Assembly (NCBI GenBank): GCA_900549475.1
Contig: UROF01000039.1
Location: 1 to 20,608, forward strand
DNA length: 20,608 nt
Reading direction: 5' to 3'
Source: an uncultured Eubacteriales bacterium
Lineage (GTDB): Bacteria > Bacillota > Clostridia > Oscillospirales > Oscillospiraceae
Shown: positions 13,484 through 20,553 of the stretch, piece after piece
Numbering within the stretch: position 1 is the stretch's first letter
How the letters are laid out: every line of letters begins with the position of its first letter
Position numbers and translations under genes: made by a program
The notes under the pieces: generated by a model
What the model saw: only the letters and a program-made list of their open reading frames with translations
Databases searched by the model: none
What the model was told of the DNA's origin: nothing

Positions 13484-15352
13484 ATGAGAGAATTTGACGC
13501 AGGACAATATGATATTGCCGTCATCGGGGCGGGCCACGCCGGCATTGAGGCAGCTCTGACCGCCGCCCGGCTGGGTATGAAAACCATCTGCTTCACCATC
13601 AATCTGGACGCAGTGGGAAACATGCCCTGCAACCCCGCCATCGGCGGCACCGGCAAGGGCCACCTGGTCCGGGAGCTAGACGCCCTGGGAGGCGAGATGG
13701 GCCGGGCCGCTGACAAGGCCTGCATCCAGTACCGGCTCCTCAACCGGGGCAAAGGCCCTGCCGTCCACAGCCTCCGGGCTCAGGCAGACCGGCGGCTGTA
13801 CCAGCAGGTAATGAAGCACACCCTAGAGCGGCAGGAAAACCTGACGGTGCGCCAGGGAGAGGTCACAGAGATCCGGCTCATCGGCGGCGCGGTGAGCCAT
13901 GTGGTCCTCCAGACCGGGGCAGTGTTCGCCGTAAAGGCCGCTGTCGTCTGCTCCGGCACCTACCTCAACGGCCGGACCATCGTGGGGGAGTGCGTCCGGG
14001 AGGGAGGCCCTGACGGCATGTTTGCCGCCACATCCCTCACGGATTGTCTCTTACGCCTGGGACTGGGACTGCGGCGGTTCAAGACCGGCACGCCTCCCCG
14101 GGTCAACGCCCGGACAGTGGATTTCTCCAAAATGGAGCTCCAGGAGGGGGACGCCGAGACCATGCCCTTCTCCTTCACCACCCGGGAGAAACCGGTGAAC
14201 CGGGCGGTGTGCTACCTCACCTACACCAACGAGGAGACCCACCGGATCATCCGGGAAAATCTCTCCCGTTCCCCCATGCACAGCGGGGTCATCGAGGGGG
14301 TGGGCCCCCGGTACTGCCCCTCCATCGAGGCCAAGATCACCCGGTTCCCGGACAAGCTCCGCCACCAGCTGTTTATCGAGCCCATGGGCCTTGACACGGA
14401 GGAGCTCTACATCCAGGGCTTCTCCTCCGCTCTGCCGGAGGATGTCCAGTGGGAGATGCTTCATACCATCGCGGGCCTGGAGCACGCGGAGATCATGCGG
14501 CCCGCCTACGCCATCGAATACGACTGCGTGGACCCGCTGGAGCTCAAACCCACCCTGGAGGCGAAGAAAGTCCCCGGCCTCTATGGCGCGGGGCAGTTCT
14601 GCGGCTCCTCCGGCTATGAGGAGGCGGCAGTCCAGGGCTTTGTGGCAGGCGTCAACGCCGCCCGGAAGCTCCGGGGCCAATCGCCTTTTGTCCTCACCCG
14701 CAGCCAGTCCTACATCGGCACCCTCATTGACGATCTGGTGACCAAGGGCACCGACGAGCCCTATCGGATGATGACCAGCCGCAGTGAGTACCGGCTGCTG
14801 CTGCGCCAGGACAACGCCGACCAGCGGCTCACCGCCATCGGCCATGGGCTGGGGCTGGTCAGTAATGAACGGCTGGCAGAGGTGGAGGCTAAATATGAAG
14901 CTGTCCGCCGGGAAGTCCGGCGGCTGGCAGGGAAGGGCCTGCCTCCCACAGCCGGGCTCAACGCCTTCCTGGCGAATCGGGGCACCGCCCCGGTCAGCGA
15001 CGGCGCTCCCATGATCGCCCTCCTTCGCCGCCCGGAGATCCACTATGCCGACCTCCGGCAATTCGATCCGGAGATGCCGGACTTGCCTCCGGAAACAGCG
15101 GAGCAGGTGGAGATCTCTGTCAAATACGAGGGCTATATCCAGCGCCAGCTCCAGGAGGTGGAGGACTTCAAAAAGCTGGAGAGCCGGGTGATCCCTCCCG
15201 GCACCGACTACGCCCACATCCAGGGACTGCGGCTGGAGGCCAGGGAGAAGCTCTCCGCCGTGCAGCCCATGAACCTTGGACAGGCCAGCCGGATCTCCGG
15301 GGTCAGCCCCGCAGACGTGGCGGCGCTGATGATCCATCTGGAGCGGAGCTGA
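13484..15352 (+). CDS. mnmG: tRNA uridine 5-carboxymethylaminomethyl modification enzyme MnmG (GidA)
   Basis: FAD-dependent enzyme that, with MnmE, builds the cmnm5 group at wobble uridine 34 of several tRNAs; 622 residues, the usual length. The FAD-binding motif GAGHAG is at 15-20, and PCNPAIGGTGKGHLVRELDALGG at about 48-70 is a family signature. FKTGTPPR and GAGQFCGSSGYEEAAVQG are further conserved blocks, and the C-terminal helical domain that binds MnmE is complete. The ATG at 13484 is chosen because it begins just before the family N-terminus; a TTG at 13460 in frame is possible. The ribosome site (AAGGA, 12 bases) is weak. mnmG often lies beside mnmE and rsmG; here it follows a phosphoesterase instead. 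Confidence 0.97.
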   Translation: MREFDAGQYDIAVIGAGHAGIEAALTAARLGMKTICFTINLDAVGNMPCNPAIGGTGKGHLVRELDALGGEMGRAADKACIQYRLLNRGKGPAVHSLRAQADRRLYQQVMKHTLERQENLTVRQGEVTEIRLIGGAVSHVVLQTGAVFAVKAAVVCSGTYLNGRTIVGECVREGGPDGMFAATSLTDCLLRLGLGLRRFKTGTPPRVNARTVDFSKMELQEGDAETMPFSFTTREKPVNRAVCYLTYTNEETHRIIRENLSRSPMHSGVIEGVGPRYCPSIEAKITRFPDKLRHQLFIEPMGLDTEELYIQGFSSALPEDVQWEMLHTIAGLEHAEIMRPAYAIEYDCVDPLELKPTLEAKKVPGLYGAGQFCGSSGYEEAAVQGFVAGVNAARKLRGQSPFVLTRSQSYIGTLIDDLVTKGTDEPYRMMTSRSEYRLLLRQDNADQRLTAIGHGLGLVSNERLAEVEAKYEAVRREVRRLAGKGLPPTAGLNAFLANRGTAPVSDGAPMIALLRRPEIHYADLRQFDPEMPDLPPETAEQVEISVKYEGYIQRQLQEVEDFKKLESRVIPPGTDYAHIQGLRLEAREKLSAVQPMNLGQASRISGVSPADVAALMIHLERS

Positions 15353-15365
15353 TGACGATTTTGGA

Positions 15366-15435
15366 AGGGGCCTCCTCGGCTCCCAGTCCCGGTCACGTTC
15401 GGGTGCCGAAAAGCGAGCCTACCGGAAACACCCCT
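15366..15435 (+). ncRNA. Structured intergenic region after mnmG, identity unknown
   Basis: Nested pairings are visible on the plus strand: AGGGG/CCCCT (15366-15370 with 15431-15435), GGCTC/GAGCC (15378-15382 with 15415-15419), and an inner hairpin, either CCCG/CGGG (15388-15391 with 15400-15403) or GG-CAC/GTGCC. No T run follows, so it is not a standard terminator. I do not recognise a known riboswitch or ncRNA. The opposite strand folds just as well. Confidence 0.3.
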
Positions 15436-15469
15436 CTTAGAATCCGACAATTTCAAAAACTTTTCGTAT

Positions 15470-15498
15470 TATTGTTCTAAAATATTACAATATATAAT
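15470..15498 (+). promoter_or_regulatory. Probable promoter of the murT-gatD unit
   Basis: A perfect TATAAT (15493-15498) lies in a very AT-rich stretch (15455-15500). The best -35 candidate is TATTGT (15470-15475) at 17 bases, or TTATTG at 18, both weak. The leader of about 80 bases contains TGTCCC/GGGACA (15514-15519 with 15524-15529), which competes with TTTGTCC/GGACAAA (15512-15518 with 15551-15557). Confidence 0.6.
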
Positions 15499-15582
15499 CA
15501 AAAATCATCCCTTTGTCCCCTTCGGGACACCCCTCCCGCCGGAAAGCGGCGGACAAACCAACACCAAGGAGTGAACAAGATT

Positions 15583-16920
15583 ATGCGCATGTTTCTCGCT
15601 ATCGTTGTCTGCAAGCTGCTGCGCTTCATCGGCAAGCTGGTAGGCAAGGGCAGCAGTCTGCCGGGCCAGTACGCCCTGAAGCTCTGCCCCGACGTCCTGG
15701 GCCGGGTAAAGCTGCCCCCCTACATCATCGCCGTCACCGGTTCCAACGGCAAGACCTCCACAGTGGAAATGATCGCCTCCATCCTCCGCTCCGCCGGCAA
15801 GGACGTAGTCTACAACGCCGAGGGCTCCAACCAGATCGAGGGCGTCACCACCCTGATCCTCTCCCGCAGCACCTTAGGCGGAAAAGTGAAGGGAGACGTA
15901 CTGCTGCTGGAGAGCGATGAGCGCTACGCCCGCCTCAGCTTCCGCCACTTCCACCCCACCCACTTTGTCATCACCAACCTCTACCGGGATCAGCTGACTC
16001 GCAACGGCCACCCGGAGTGGGTGTTTGCCTCCATCCTGCCTGCCATCCACCCGGAGACCACCCTGGTCCTCAACGCCGACGATCCCCTGGTGTCCCGGTT
16101 CGCCCAGGGCCACAATCCGGAGAAGGTGAAGTGGTTTGGCCTGGAGCGCTGCTCCATCAGCACCGACACGCCCCGGGGCGTCTACGACGACGGGGCCCGG
16201 TGCCCGGTGTGCCGGGGCCGCATGGTCTACTCCTGCTACCACTACCACCACATCGGCCACTACCACTGTGAAAGCTGCGGCTACAGCCGCCATGATCCGG
16301 ACTTCGCCGTCACAGATCTGGACCTGAAGGAGGGACGGCTGACCATCGGCGGCGACACGGAGATCCATCTGAGCTTCCGCAGCATCTACAACGTCTACAA
16401 TATCCTGGCCGCCTGGTCTGTCTGCTCCCTGGCGGGGGTGAACAAGGCCACCATGGCCTCGGTTATCAACGACTACATTCTGAAAAACGGCCGCATGATC
16501 CGCTTCACCCTGGGCGCCCACCACGGCACCCTCCTCACCAGCAAGCACGAGAATTCCGTGGCCTACGACACCAACCTGGACTATATCTGCTCCACAGAAA
16601 AGCCCTGCACTGTCATTGTCCTGGTGGACGCCATCAGCCGCAAGTACTTCACCGGCGAGACCAGCTGGCTGTGGGACATCGACTTCGACCGTCTCAGCTG
16701 CCCCCAGGTGGAGAAGGTGGTCCTCTGCGGCAAGTACGTCAACGACCTGGCCATGCGCTTTGACTACACCTCTGTGAACCCGGAGAAGATCGCCTGCTAC
16801 GACACTGCCGTCCAGGCCGCCGAGGCCCTGAAGGCGGCAGGGGACGAGGACATCTACGTCCTCACCTGCTTCTCCGACCGGGACAAGCTGCTCTCGCTCA
16901 CTGAGCGGGAAGACCAATAA
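15583..16920 (+). CDS. murT: MurT-like Mur ligase (lipid II isoglutaminyl synthase subunit family)
   Basis: Homologue of MurT, the ligase that with GatD turns D-glutamate of lipid II into D-isoglutamine; 445 residues. Order: N-terminal segment with SLPGQYALKL (25-34), ATP loop TGSNGKTST (52-60), SNQIEG and LLLESDE (108-113), LNADDP (163-168), the zinc ribbon with C207, C210, C229 and C232 (CPVC...CESCG), YNVYNILAAW (269-278), NGRM (302-305), and a C-terminal domain with VVLCGKYVNDLAMRF. Two C-terminal sites differ from the MurT I recall: DGxDTSW is FTGETSW (356-362), and the NPAGxN segment is HENSVAYDTN (322-331). The ATG has AAGGAG 11 bases upstream. The gene ends 11 bases before the GatD-like gene. 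Family is sure, but the reaction may differ. Confidence 0.9.
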   Translation: MRMFLAIVVCKLLRFIGKLVGKGSSLPGQYALKLCPDVLGRVKLPPYIIAVTGSNGKTSTVEMIASILRSAGKDVVYNAEGSNQIEGVTTLILSRSTLGGKVKGDVLLLESDERYARLSFRHFHPTHFVITNLYRDQLTRNGHPEWVFASILPAIHPETTLVLNADDPLVSRFAQGHNPEKVKWFGLERCSISTDTPRGVYDDGARCPVCRGRMVYSCYHYHHIGHYHCESCGYSRHDPDFAVTDLDLKEGRLTIGGDTEIHLSFRSIYNVYNILAAWSVCSLAGVNKATMASVINDYILKNGRMIRFTLGAHHGTLLTSKHENSVAYDTNLDYICSTEKPCTVIVLVDAISRKYFTGETSWLWDIDFDRLSCPQVEKVVLCGKYVNDLAMRFDYTSVNPEKIACYDTAVQAAEALKAAGDEDIYVLTCFSDRDKLLSLTEREDQ

Positions 16921-16931
16921 GGAGGGTCATC

Positions 16932-17660
16932 ATGGAACTGACGATTCTGCATCTCTACCCCGATACCATGTCCCTCTATGGGGAATACGCCAACATCTCC
17001 GTCCTCCGCCGCCACCTGGAGGCTCTGGACGTCACCGTTAACCTGGTGAAGGTCACCGCCGAGGATGTGCCCAACTTTACCGGAGCTGATCTCATCTACA
17101 TGGGTGCCGGCACTGAAGGGGCCCAGAAGGCGGTGCTGCTGGGTCTGACCCACCATGCCCAGGCCATCCGGGATGCCCTGGACCGCGGCTGTCTCCTTTT
17201 CTTCACCGGCAACGCCATGGAAACTCTGGGCCGCTCCGTCACCGACGCCCAGGGCAAGGTCTGGGGCGGTCTGAGCCTGGCGGACTTCACCACCGTGGAG
17301 ACGGAAAAGCGCGTCCCCGGCGATGTGATCGCCGCCTCTACTTTGTGGGAGGCCCCGGCAGTGGGCTTTATGAACAAGTGCTCCACCACCTCCGGCATCA
17401 CCGCACCGCTGTTCTCCACTCTGCCCATGGGCTTTGGCAACGATGCCGAGCACGGCGCCGAGGGCTACGCTGTGGGCAACATTCTTGCCACCCACCTCAC
17501 CGGGCCGGTACTGGTGAAGAACCCGGATTTTACCGACCTTATCATCCGGCGGCTCTTTGCCGCCAAGGGCTGGCCTCTGCCGGAGAAACTGCCGGTGCTG
17601 CCCCATGAGCGGGAGGCCTATGCCGTCACCCTCCGGGAGCTTCAGGCCCGGCTGAAATGA
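16932..17660 (+). CDS. gatD: GatD-like amidotransferase subunit lacking catalytic Cys and His
   Basis: Homologue of GatD, the glutaminase partner of MurT; 242 residues, matching S. aureus GatD in length. The match is clear along the chain: ELTILHLYPDTMSLYGEYANISVLRRH at the start, IYMGAGTEGAQKAV (55-68), GRSVTDAQGKVWGGLSLADF (100-119), and HLTGPVLVKNPDFTDLIIRR (188-207). The nucleophile block, ICGGYQFLG in S. aureus GatD (from memory), reads FTGNAMETLG here (91-100), with T92 in place of Cys94. The catalytic His189 in LHGP is replaced by T190 in LTGP. No other Cys fills this place (C87 and C150 are elsewhere). It is not a broken gene: it is full length, with AAGGAGG before its ATG. It is probably inactive as a glutaminase. 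Confidence 0.85.
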   Translation: MELTILHLYPDTMSLYGEYANISVLRRHLEALDVTVNLVKVTAEDVPNFTGADLIYMGAGTEGAQKAVLLGLTHHAQAIRDALDRGCLLFFTGNAMETLGRSVTDAQGKVWGGLSLADFTTVETEKRVPGDVIAASTLWEAPAVGFMNKCSTTSGITAPLFSTLPMGFGNDAEHGAEGYAVGNILATHLTGPVLVKNPDFTDLIIRRLFAAKGWPLPEKLPVLPHEREAYAVTLRELQARLK

Positions 17661-17669
17661 TTAAAATCG

Positions 17670-17702
17670 CCGCCGGAGGCCTGATGGCTCCGGCGGTTTT
17701 TT
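17670..17702 (+). terminator. Terminator of the murT-gatD unit
   Basis: The 9-bp stem CCGCCGGAG/CTCCGGCGG (17670-17678 with 17688-17696) is followed by six Ts (17697-17702), ten bases past the gatD stop codon. Confidence 0.95.
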
Positions 17703-17750
17703 CCACAGGCCATTCACATCTTGTGTACTGCTGAGAGGAGGTATTTCCTG

Positions 17751-19331
17751 ATGTACGATATTCTGATCCGAAACGGCACGATCATCGACGGCAGCGGCAG
17801 CCAGCCCTACGCCGCCGACGTAGCGGTAACGGAGGGCAAAATCGCTGCCGTCGGCCACTGCCCGGGTCCCGCTCAGAAGGTCATCGACGCCGCCGGTAAG
17901 GCAGTGACCCCCGGCTTTATCGACATCCACCGCCATGCCGACGCGGAGGTGTTCCGGGAGGGCTTCGGGGAGCTGGAGCTGCGCCAGGGTCTCACCACCA
18001 TCATAAACGGCAACTGCGGGCTGTCTGTGGCCCCCATTGACGGACCTTACCGTCAGGCGGTACTGGACTATCTGGAACCCATCACCGGACCGGCAGGGGA
18101 GGCGGTGCCCACCGATTCTCTGAGGGAGTACCTCCGCTCCGCAGACTGCAAGCCTCTGCACACCGGCATGCTGGCAGGAGCCGGGACCATCCGGGCTGCT
18201 GTGGCCGGCTATGCCTGCCAGACCTTGGACTCCAGCCAGATCCACGCCATCCAGAGGGCCCTGGAGACGGCTCTGGAGGAGGGGGCCCTGGGGGTATCCC
18301 TGGGCCTTGGCTACGCCCCGGAGTGCTTCTACAGCACCGAGGAGCTGATTTCTGTGCTCTCTGTCCTCCGGGGGACGGACATTCCGGTCACTGTCCACAT
18401 GCGGGAGGAGGGGGACGCCGTGTGTGAGGCCCTGGAGGAGATGCTCACCGTGGCCCGGCGGCTCCAGGTTCCCGTCCACATCAGCCATCTCAAAGCCATG
18501 GGTTCTCGCAACTGGGGCAAGAAGATCCCTCAGGCCATCGCCATGATGGACCGGGCCAGGGAGAAGGGACTGGACGTCACTTGCGACGTCTATCCCTACA
18601 CTGCCGGTTCCACACAGCTGATCCACATCCTGCCCCCCGACTTCCTCACCGGCGGCACCCAGGCCATTACGGAACGGCTGCGGGACCCTGCCCGCCGCCG
18701 GGAGCTGGCGGAGCGGATCCAAAACGGTCGGGATTTTGACAACATCGCCGGCATGGTGGGCTGGGAGAATATCCTCTGCTCCACTCTGAACCAGCCGGAG
18801 AACCGCCCCTTCCAGGGTATGAGTGTGGCGGACATTGCCAAAGCCCAGGGGAAAGATCCCTTCACCTGCGCCTGTGATCTGCTGGTCAGTGAGAACTGCG
18901 CCATCACCATGATCGACTTCATTACCGACGAGGCGGACATCGCAAGGCTCCTCCGCCTGCCCTACAGTGCGGTGATCTCCGACAGCACCTATCCCACCTC
19001 CGGAAAGCGCCACCCCCGGGTATACGGCACCTTCGCCCGGGTCCTGGAGAAGTACGTCCGGCAGGAGAAGGTACTCACTCTGCCGGAGGCGGTAGCCTCC
19101 ATGACCGCCATACCTGCCGCCGCCCTGCGGCTCCGGGGAAAAGGCCGCCTGGCCGCCGGCATGGACGCGGACATCAACATCTTTGACCCGGCGGCAGTCC
19201 ACGAGGTGGGCACCTACGCCGATCCCCACCGCTGCGCCGCCGGTATGGACTGGGTGCTGGTGGGCGGTGTCCCCGCCATTGCGGCAGGGGCTCTCACCGG
19301 GGAACGGCCAGGCCGCTCCCTCCGGCGATAA
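17751..19331 (+). CDS. N-acyl-D-amino-acid deacylase (D-aminoacylase) family amidohydrolase
   Basis: Zinc amidohydrolase that removes the acyl group from N-acyl-D-amino acids or acts on related compounds; 526 residues, close to the family norm. Metal and active-site blocks are visible: the HxH motif in GFIDIHRHAD (H60, H62), the bridging cysteine in NGNCGLS (C89), HMREEGD (H216), HISHLKAMG (H243, H246), VTCDVYPYTAGST, and the catalytic Asp in VISDST (D411). An N-terminal beta-sandwich (MYDILIRNGTIIDGSG) and C-terminal return (GRLAAGMDADINIFDP) complete the fold. The ATG has AGGAGG 9 bases upstream. It lies 90 bases past gatD, behind a strong terminator, so it is probably a separate unit. Natural substrate is unknown. 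No signal peptide, so cytoplasmic. Confidence 0.93.
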   Translation: MYDILIRNGTIIDGSGSQPYAADVAVTEGKIAAVGHCPGPAQKVIDAAGKAVTPGFIDIHRHADAEVFREGFGELELRQGLTTIINGNCGLSVAPIDGPYRQAVLDYLEPITGPAGEAVPTDSLREYLRSADCKPLHTGMLAGAGTIRAAVAGYACQTLDSSQIHAIQRALETALEEGALGVSLGLGYAPECFYSTEELISVLSVLRGTDIPVTVHMREEGDAVCEALEEMLTVARRLQVPVHISHLKAMGSRNWGKKIPQAIAMMDRAREKGLDVTCDVYPYTAGSTQLIHILPPDFLTGGTQAITERLRDPARRRELAERIQNGRDFDNIAGMVGWENILCSTLNQPENRPFQGMSVADIAKAQGKDPFTCACDLLVSENCAITMIDFITDEADIARLLRLPYSAVISDSTYPTSGKRHPRVYGTFARVLEKYVRQEKVLTLPEAVASMTAIPAAALRLRGKGRLAAGMDADINIFDPAAVHEVGTYADPHRCAAGMDWVLVGGVPAIAAGALTGERPGRSLRR

Positions 19332-19341
19332 TGTTTCTGTA

Positions 19342-19387
19342 TAAAAAGAAACGCCTCCAACGGCAATGCCGCTGGAGGCGTCTCTTT
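19342..19387. terminator. Bidirectional terminator between the deacylase and thiN genes
   Basis: The 9-bp stem ACGCCTCCA/TGGAGGCGT (19351-19359 with 19373-19381), with an inner CGGCA/TGCCG stem, is followed by CTCTTT on the plus strand and TTTCTTTTTAT on the minus strand. The two convergent genes end 19 and 20 bases away from it. Confidence 0.92.
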
Positions 19388-19401
19388 GACGCAAAACCAT
19401 A

Positions 19402-20043
19402 TTACAGCCGCGCCAGCAGGGAGGCGGGGGACTCCCCCCACATCACCAGCAGGGTCCCCCGGCGGACGGATACAGAAGCAGGCACACCGGTAAACTGATT
19501 GCTGACTCCCAGAGGAAAACCGCTGGTGAGGACAGCGTCCTGAAGGGGGTAGTACAGCCCCTCAATGGACACTCCCTCCGCCGGCTCCCCGGGACAGAAT
19601 ACCGACACCGGGCCTGTAAGTCCCGCCGGGAAAGCCAGCCTATCCTCTTTCAGGGCGGTAACAGCAAAGTCCCCGCCCAGCAGGAATCCTCTGGCCCCGT
19701 GGTCCACCAGATACGCCAAGGTCTGGAGATTGGCATACGTGTGATCCAGCCGTCCGCCCATGCCTCCATAGAGGACAAAGGTGCGGTATCCCCGCTCAAG
19801 GCCGGTCTTGACTGCCAGCATCATATCCGTATCGTCCTTCTCCACCGGGTGGCGGATCACATTAGGCCCCTGGGGAACGGTACCCAGGGAGTCAAAATCC
19901 CCCACGATCAGATCCGGAGCGATCCCCGCCGCCTCCAGATGGCAAAGGCCCTTATCAGCGGCGATAACAAAGGCAGCCCGGCGGGAGGGCAGGTACAGCT
20001 CTCCCGGTTGGCAGGCTCCCACGATATAGCAAATGGGCTCCAT
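19402..20043 (-). CDS. thiN: Thiamine pyrophosphokinase
   Basis: Transfers pyrophosphate from ATP to thiamine to give thiamine diphosphate; 213 residues, the usual length. The N-terminal catalytic domain shows AADKGLCHLEAAGIAPDLIVGDFDS (28-52), EKDDTDMMLAV (68-78, the Asp-rich Mg/ATP site) and YGGMGGRLDHTYANLQTL (92-109), all family signatures. The C-terminal thiamine-binding domain contains SNQFTG. The ATG at 20043 (MEPICYIVGA) has AAGGAG 6 bases upstream; an upstream in-frame extension to 20109 has no ribosome site. No TPP riboswitch precedes it. In many Firmicutes it lies at the end of the rsgA-rpe cluster; here it is alone. Identification is firm. Confidence 0.95.
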   Translation of the reverse strand: MEPICYIVGACQPGELYLPSRRAAFVIAADKGLCHLEAAGIAPDLIVGDFDSLGTVPQGPNVIRHPVEKDDTDMMLAVKTGLERGYRTFVLYGGMGGRLDHTYANLQTLAYLVDHGARGFLLGGDFAVTALKEDRLAFPAGLTGPVSVFCPGEPAEGVSIEGLYYPLQDAVLTSGFPLGVSNQFTGVPASVSVRRGTLLVMWGESPASLLARL

Positions 20044-20089
20044 AGTATCTCCTTCCGTCAATCCATGAAAAGCAGCGGCATACCAGAGG

Positions 20090-20119
20090 ATAACAGCCGC
20101 TGAAAGCAAGATAAATCAA
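20090..20119 (-). promoter_or_regulatory. Possible promoter of thiN
   Basis: TTGATT (20114-20119) and TGTTAT (20090-20095) on the minus strand, 18 bases apart, directly after the T run of the hairpin at 20121-20154. The match is moderate. Confidence 0.4.
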
Positions 20120-20120
20120 A

Positions 20121-20154
20121 AAAGAAACACCAGCTTGTGAGCTGGTGTTTCTTT
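20121..20154. terminator. 15-bp perfect terminator hairpin upstream of thiN
   Basis: AAAGAAACACCAGCT (20121-20135) pairs with AGCTGGTGTTTCTTT (20140-20154), with TGTG as loop. Minus-strand transcripts would then read TTTTTTGATT. It resembles the tRNA-Cys terminator 190 bases away in its outer arms. Confidence 0.85.
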
Positions 20155-20190
20155 CTGTCTTGTCCGAACAGTTTAGATGCCAGCCAAACC

Positions 20191-20284
20191 CCGGGGCCCC
20201 ACACGGTGGGGCGGCGCTTTTGCGCCGTACGAGCGTTTTGCCGCAGGCAAAACCTCGGCGAAGGCGGAATTCACTTCCGCCGAG
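20191..20284. repeat. Run of closely packed palindromes between thiN and tRNA-Cys
   Basis: Successive stems: CCCCAC/GTGGGG (20197-20202 with 20206-20211), CGGCGC/GCGCCG (20212-20217 with 20222-20227), GTTTTGCC/GGCAAAAC (20235-20242 with 20246-20253), then CTCGGCG/CGCCGAG (20254-20260 with 20278-20284), which competes with GGCGGAA/TTCCGCC (20263-20269 with 20275-20281). No convincing gene lies here. It may be an intergenic repeat element or a structured RNA. Confidence 0.6.
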
Positions 20285-20307
20285 CATTTTAAACGAACCC
20301 AGGTATC

Positions 20308-20344
20308 CAAAAAGAAAGACACGCTAAAAAGCGTGTCTTTCTTT
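20308..20344 (-). terminator. Terminator of tRNA-Cys
   Basis: AAAGAAAGACACGCT (20311-20325) pairs perfectly over 15 bp with AGCGTGTCTTTCTTT (20330-20344), with a 4-base loop. On the minus strand it ends in CTTTCTTTTTGG. It begins one base after the tRNA 3' CCA. Confidence 0.9.
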
Positions 20345-20345
20345 C

Positions 20346-20420
20346 TGGAGGCGACACCCGGATTTGAACCGGGGAATCAGGGTTTTGCAGACCCATGCCT
20401 TACCACTTGGCTATGTCGCC
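20346..20420 (-). tRNA. tRNA-Cys (anticodon GCA)
   Basis: Read on the minus strand, the 7-bp acceptor stem GGCGACA (20420-20414) pairs with TGTCGCC (20356-20350), followed by discriminator U and an encoded CCA (20348-20346). The anticodon loop reads CTGCAAA, giving GCA for cysteine, and the T loop has GGTTCAAATCC. A U discriminator is the cysteine identity element, which agrees. Length 75 bases with CCA. Confidence 0.97.
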
Positions 20421-20515
20421 ATGTCCGGGGGCAGAGCATTTTCCCTTCCCCCATAAGCATATGCACACCAGCAGCCCGGTATTACCCAGGGGCCAGGCCA
20501 GCGGCGGTTGCTTGC

Positions 20516-20544
20516 AAAAAAATCAGGGAGCCTATCTTCGCTCC
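20516..20544 (-). terminator. Terminator after tRNA-Gly
   Basis: The stem GGAGC/GCTCC (20540-20544 with 20527-20531) is followed on the minus strand by CTGA and seven Ts (20522-20516). The stem is short, but the T run is good. The rest of the gap to tRNA-Cys (20421-20515) shows no clear promoter. Confidence 0.65.
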
Positions 20545-20553
20545 GATAAAAAA

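Noticed and set aside
14051..16917. Long minus-strand open frames opposite mnmG and murT
   Set aside because: Codon-bias shadows of two firmly identified genes.
16932..17660. Frameshift or sequencing error as cause of the missing GatD catalytic residues
   Set aside because: The reading frame matches the family on both sides of each site, length is normal, and two separate residues are changed, so single-base frame errors do not explain it.
17661..19400. Long minus-strand open frame opposite the deacylase gene (579 codons)
   Set aside because: The plus strand has all amidohydrolase motifs and a ribosome site. The reverse frame has neither, and it spans a terminator.
20044..20160. TPP riboswitch upstream of thiN
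   Set aside because: I looked for the conserved TPP-aptamer blocks (such as CTGAGA) and found none; only a terminator hairpin and a possible promoter are present.
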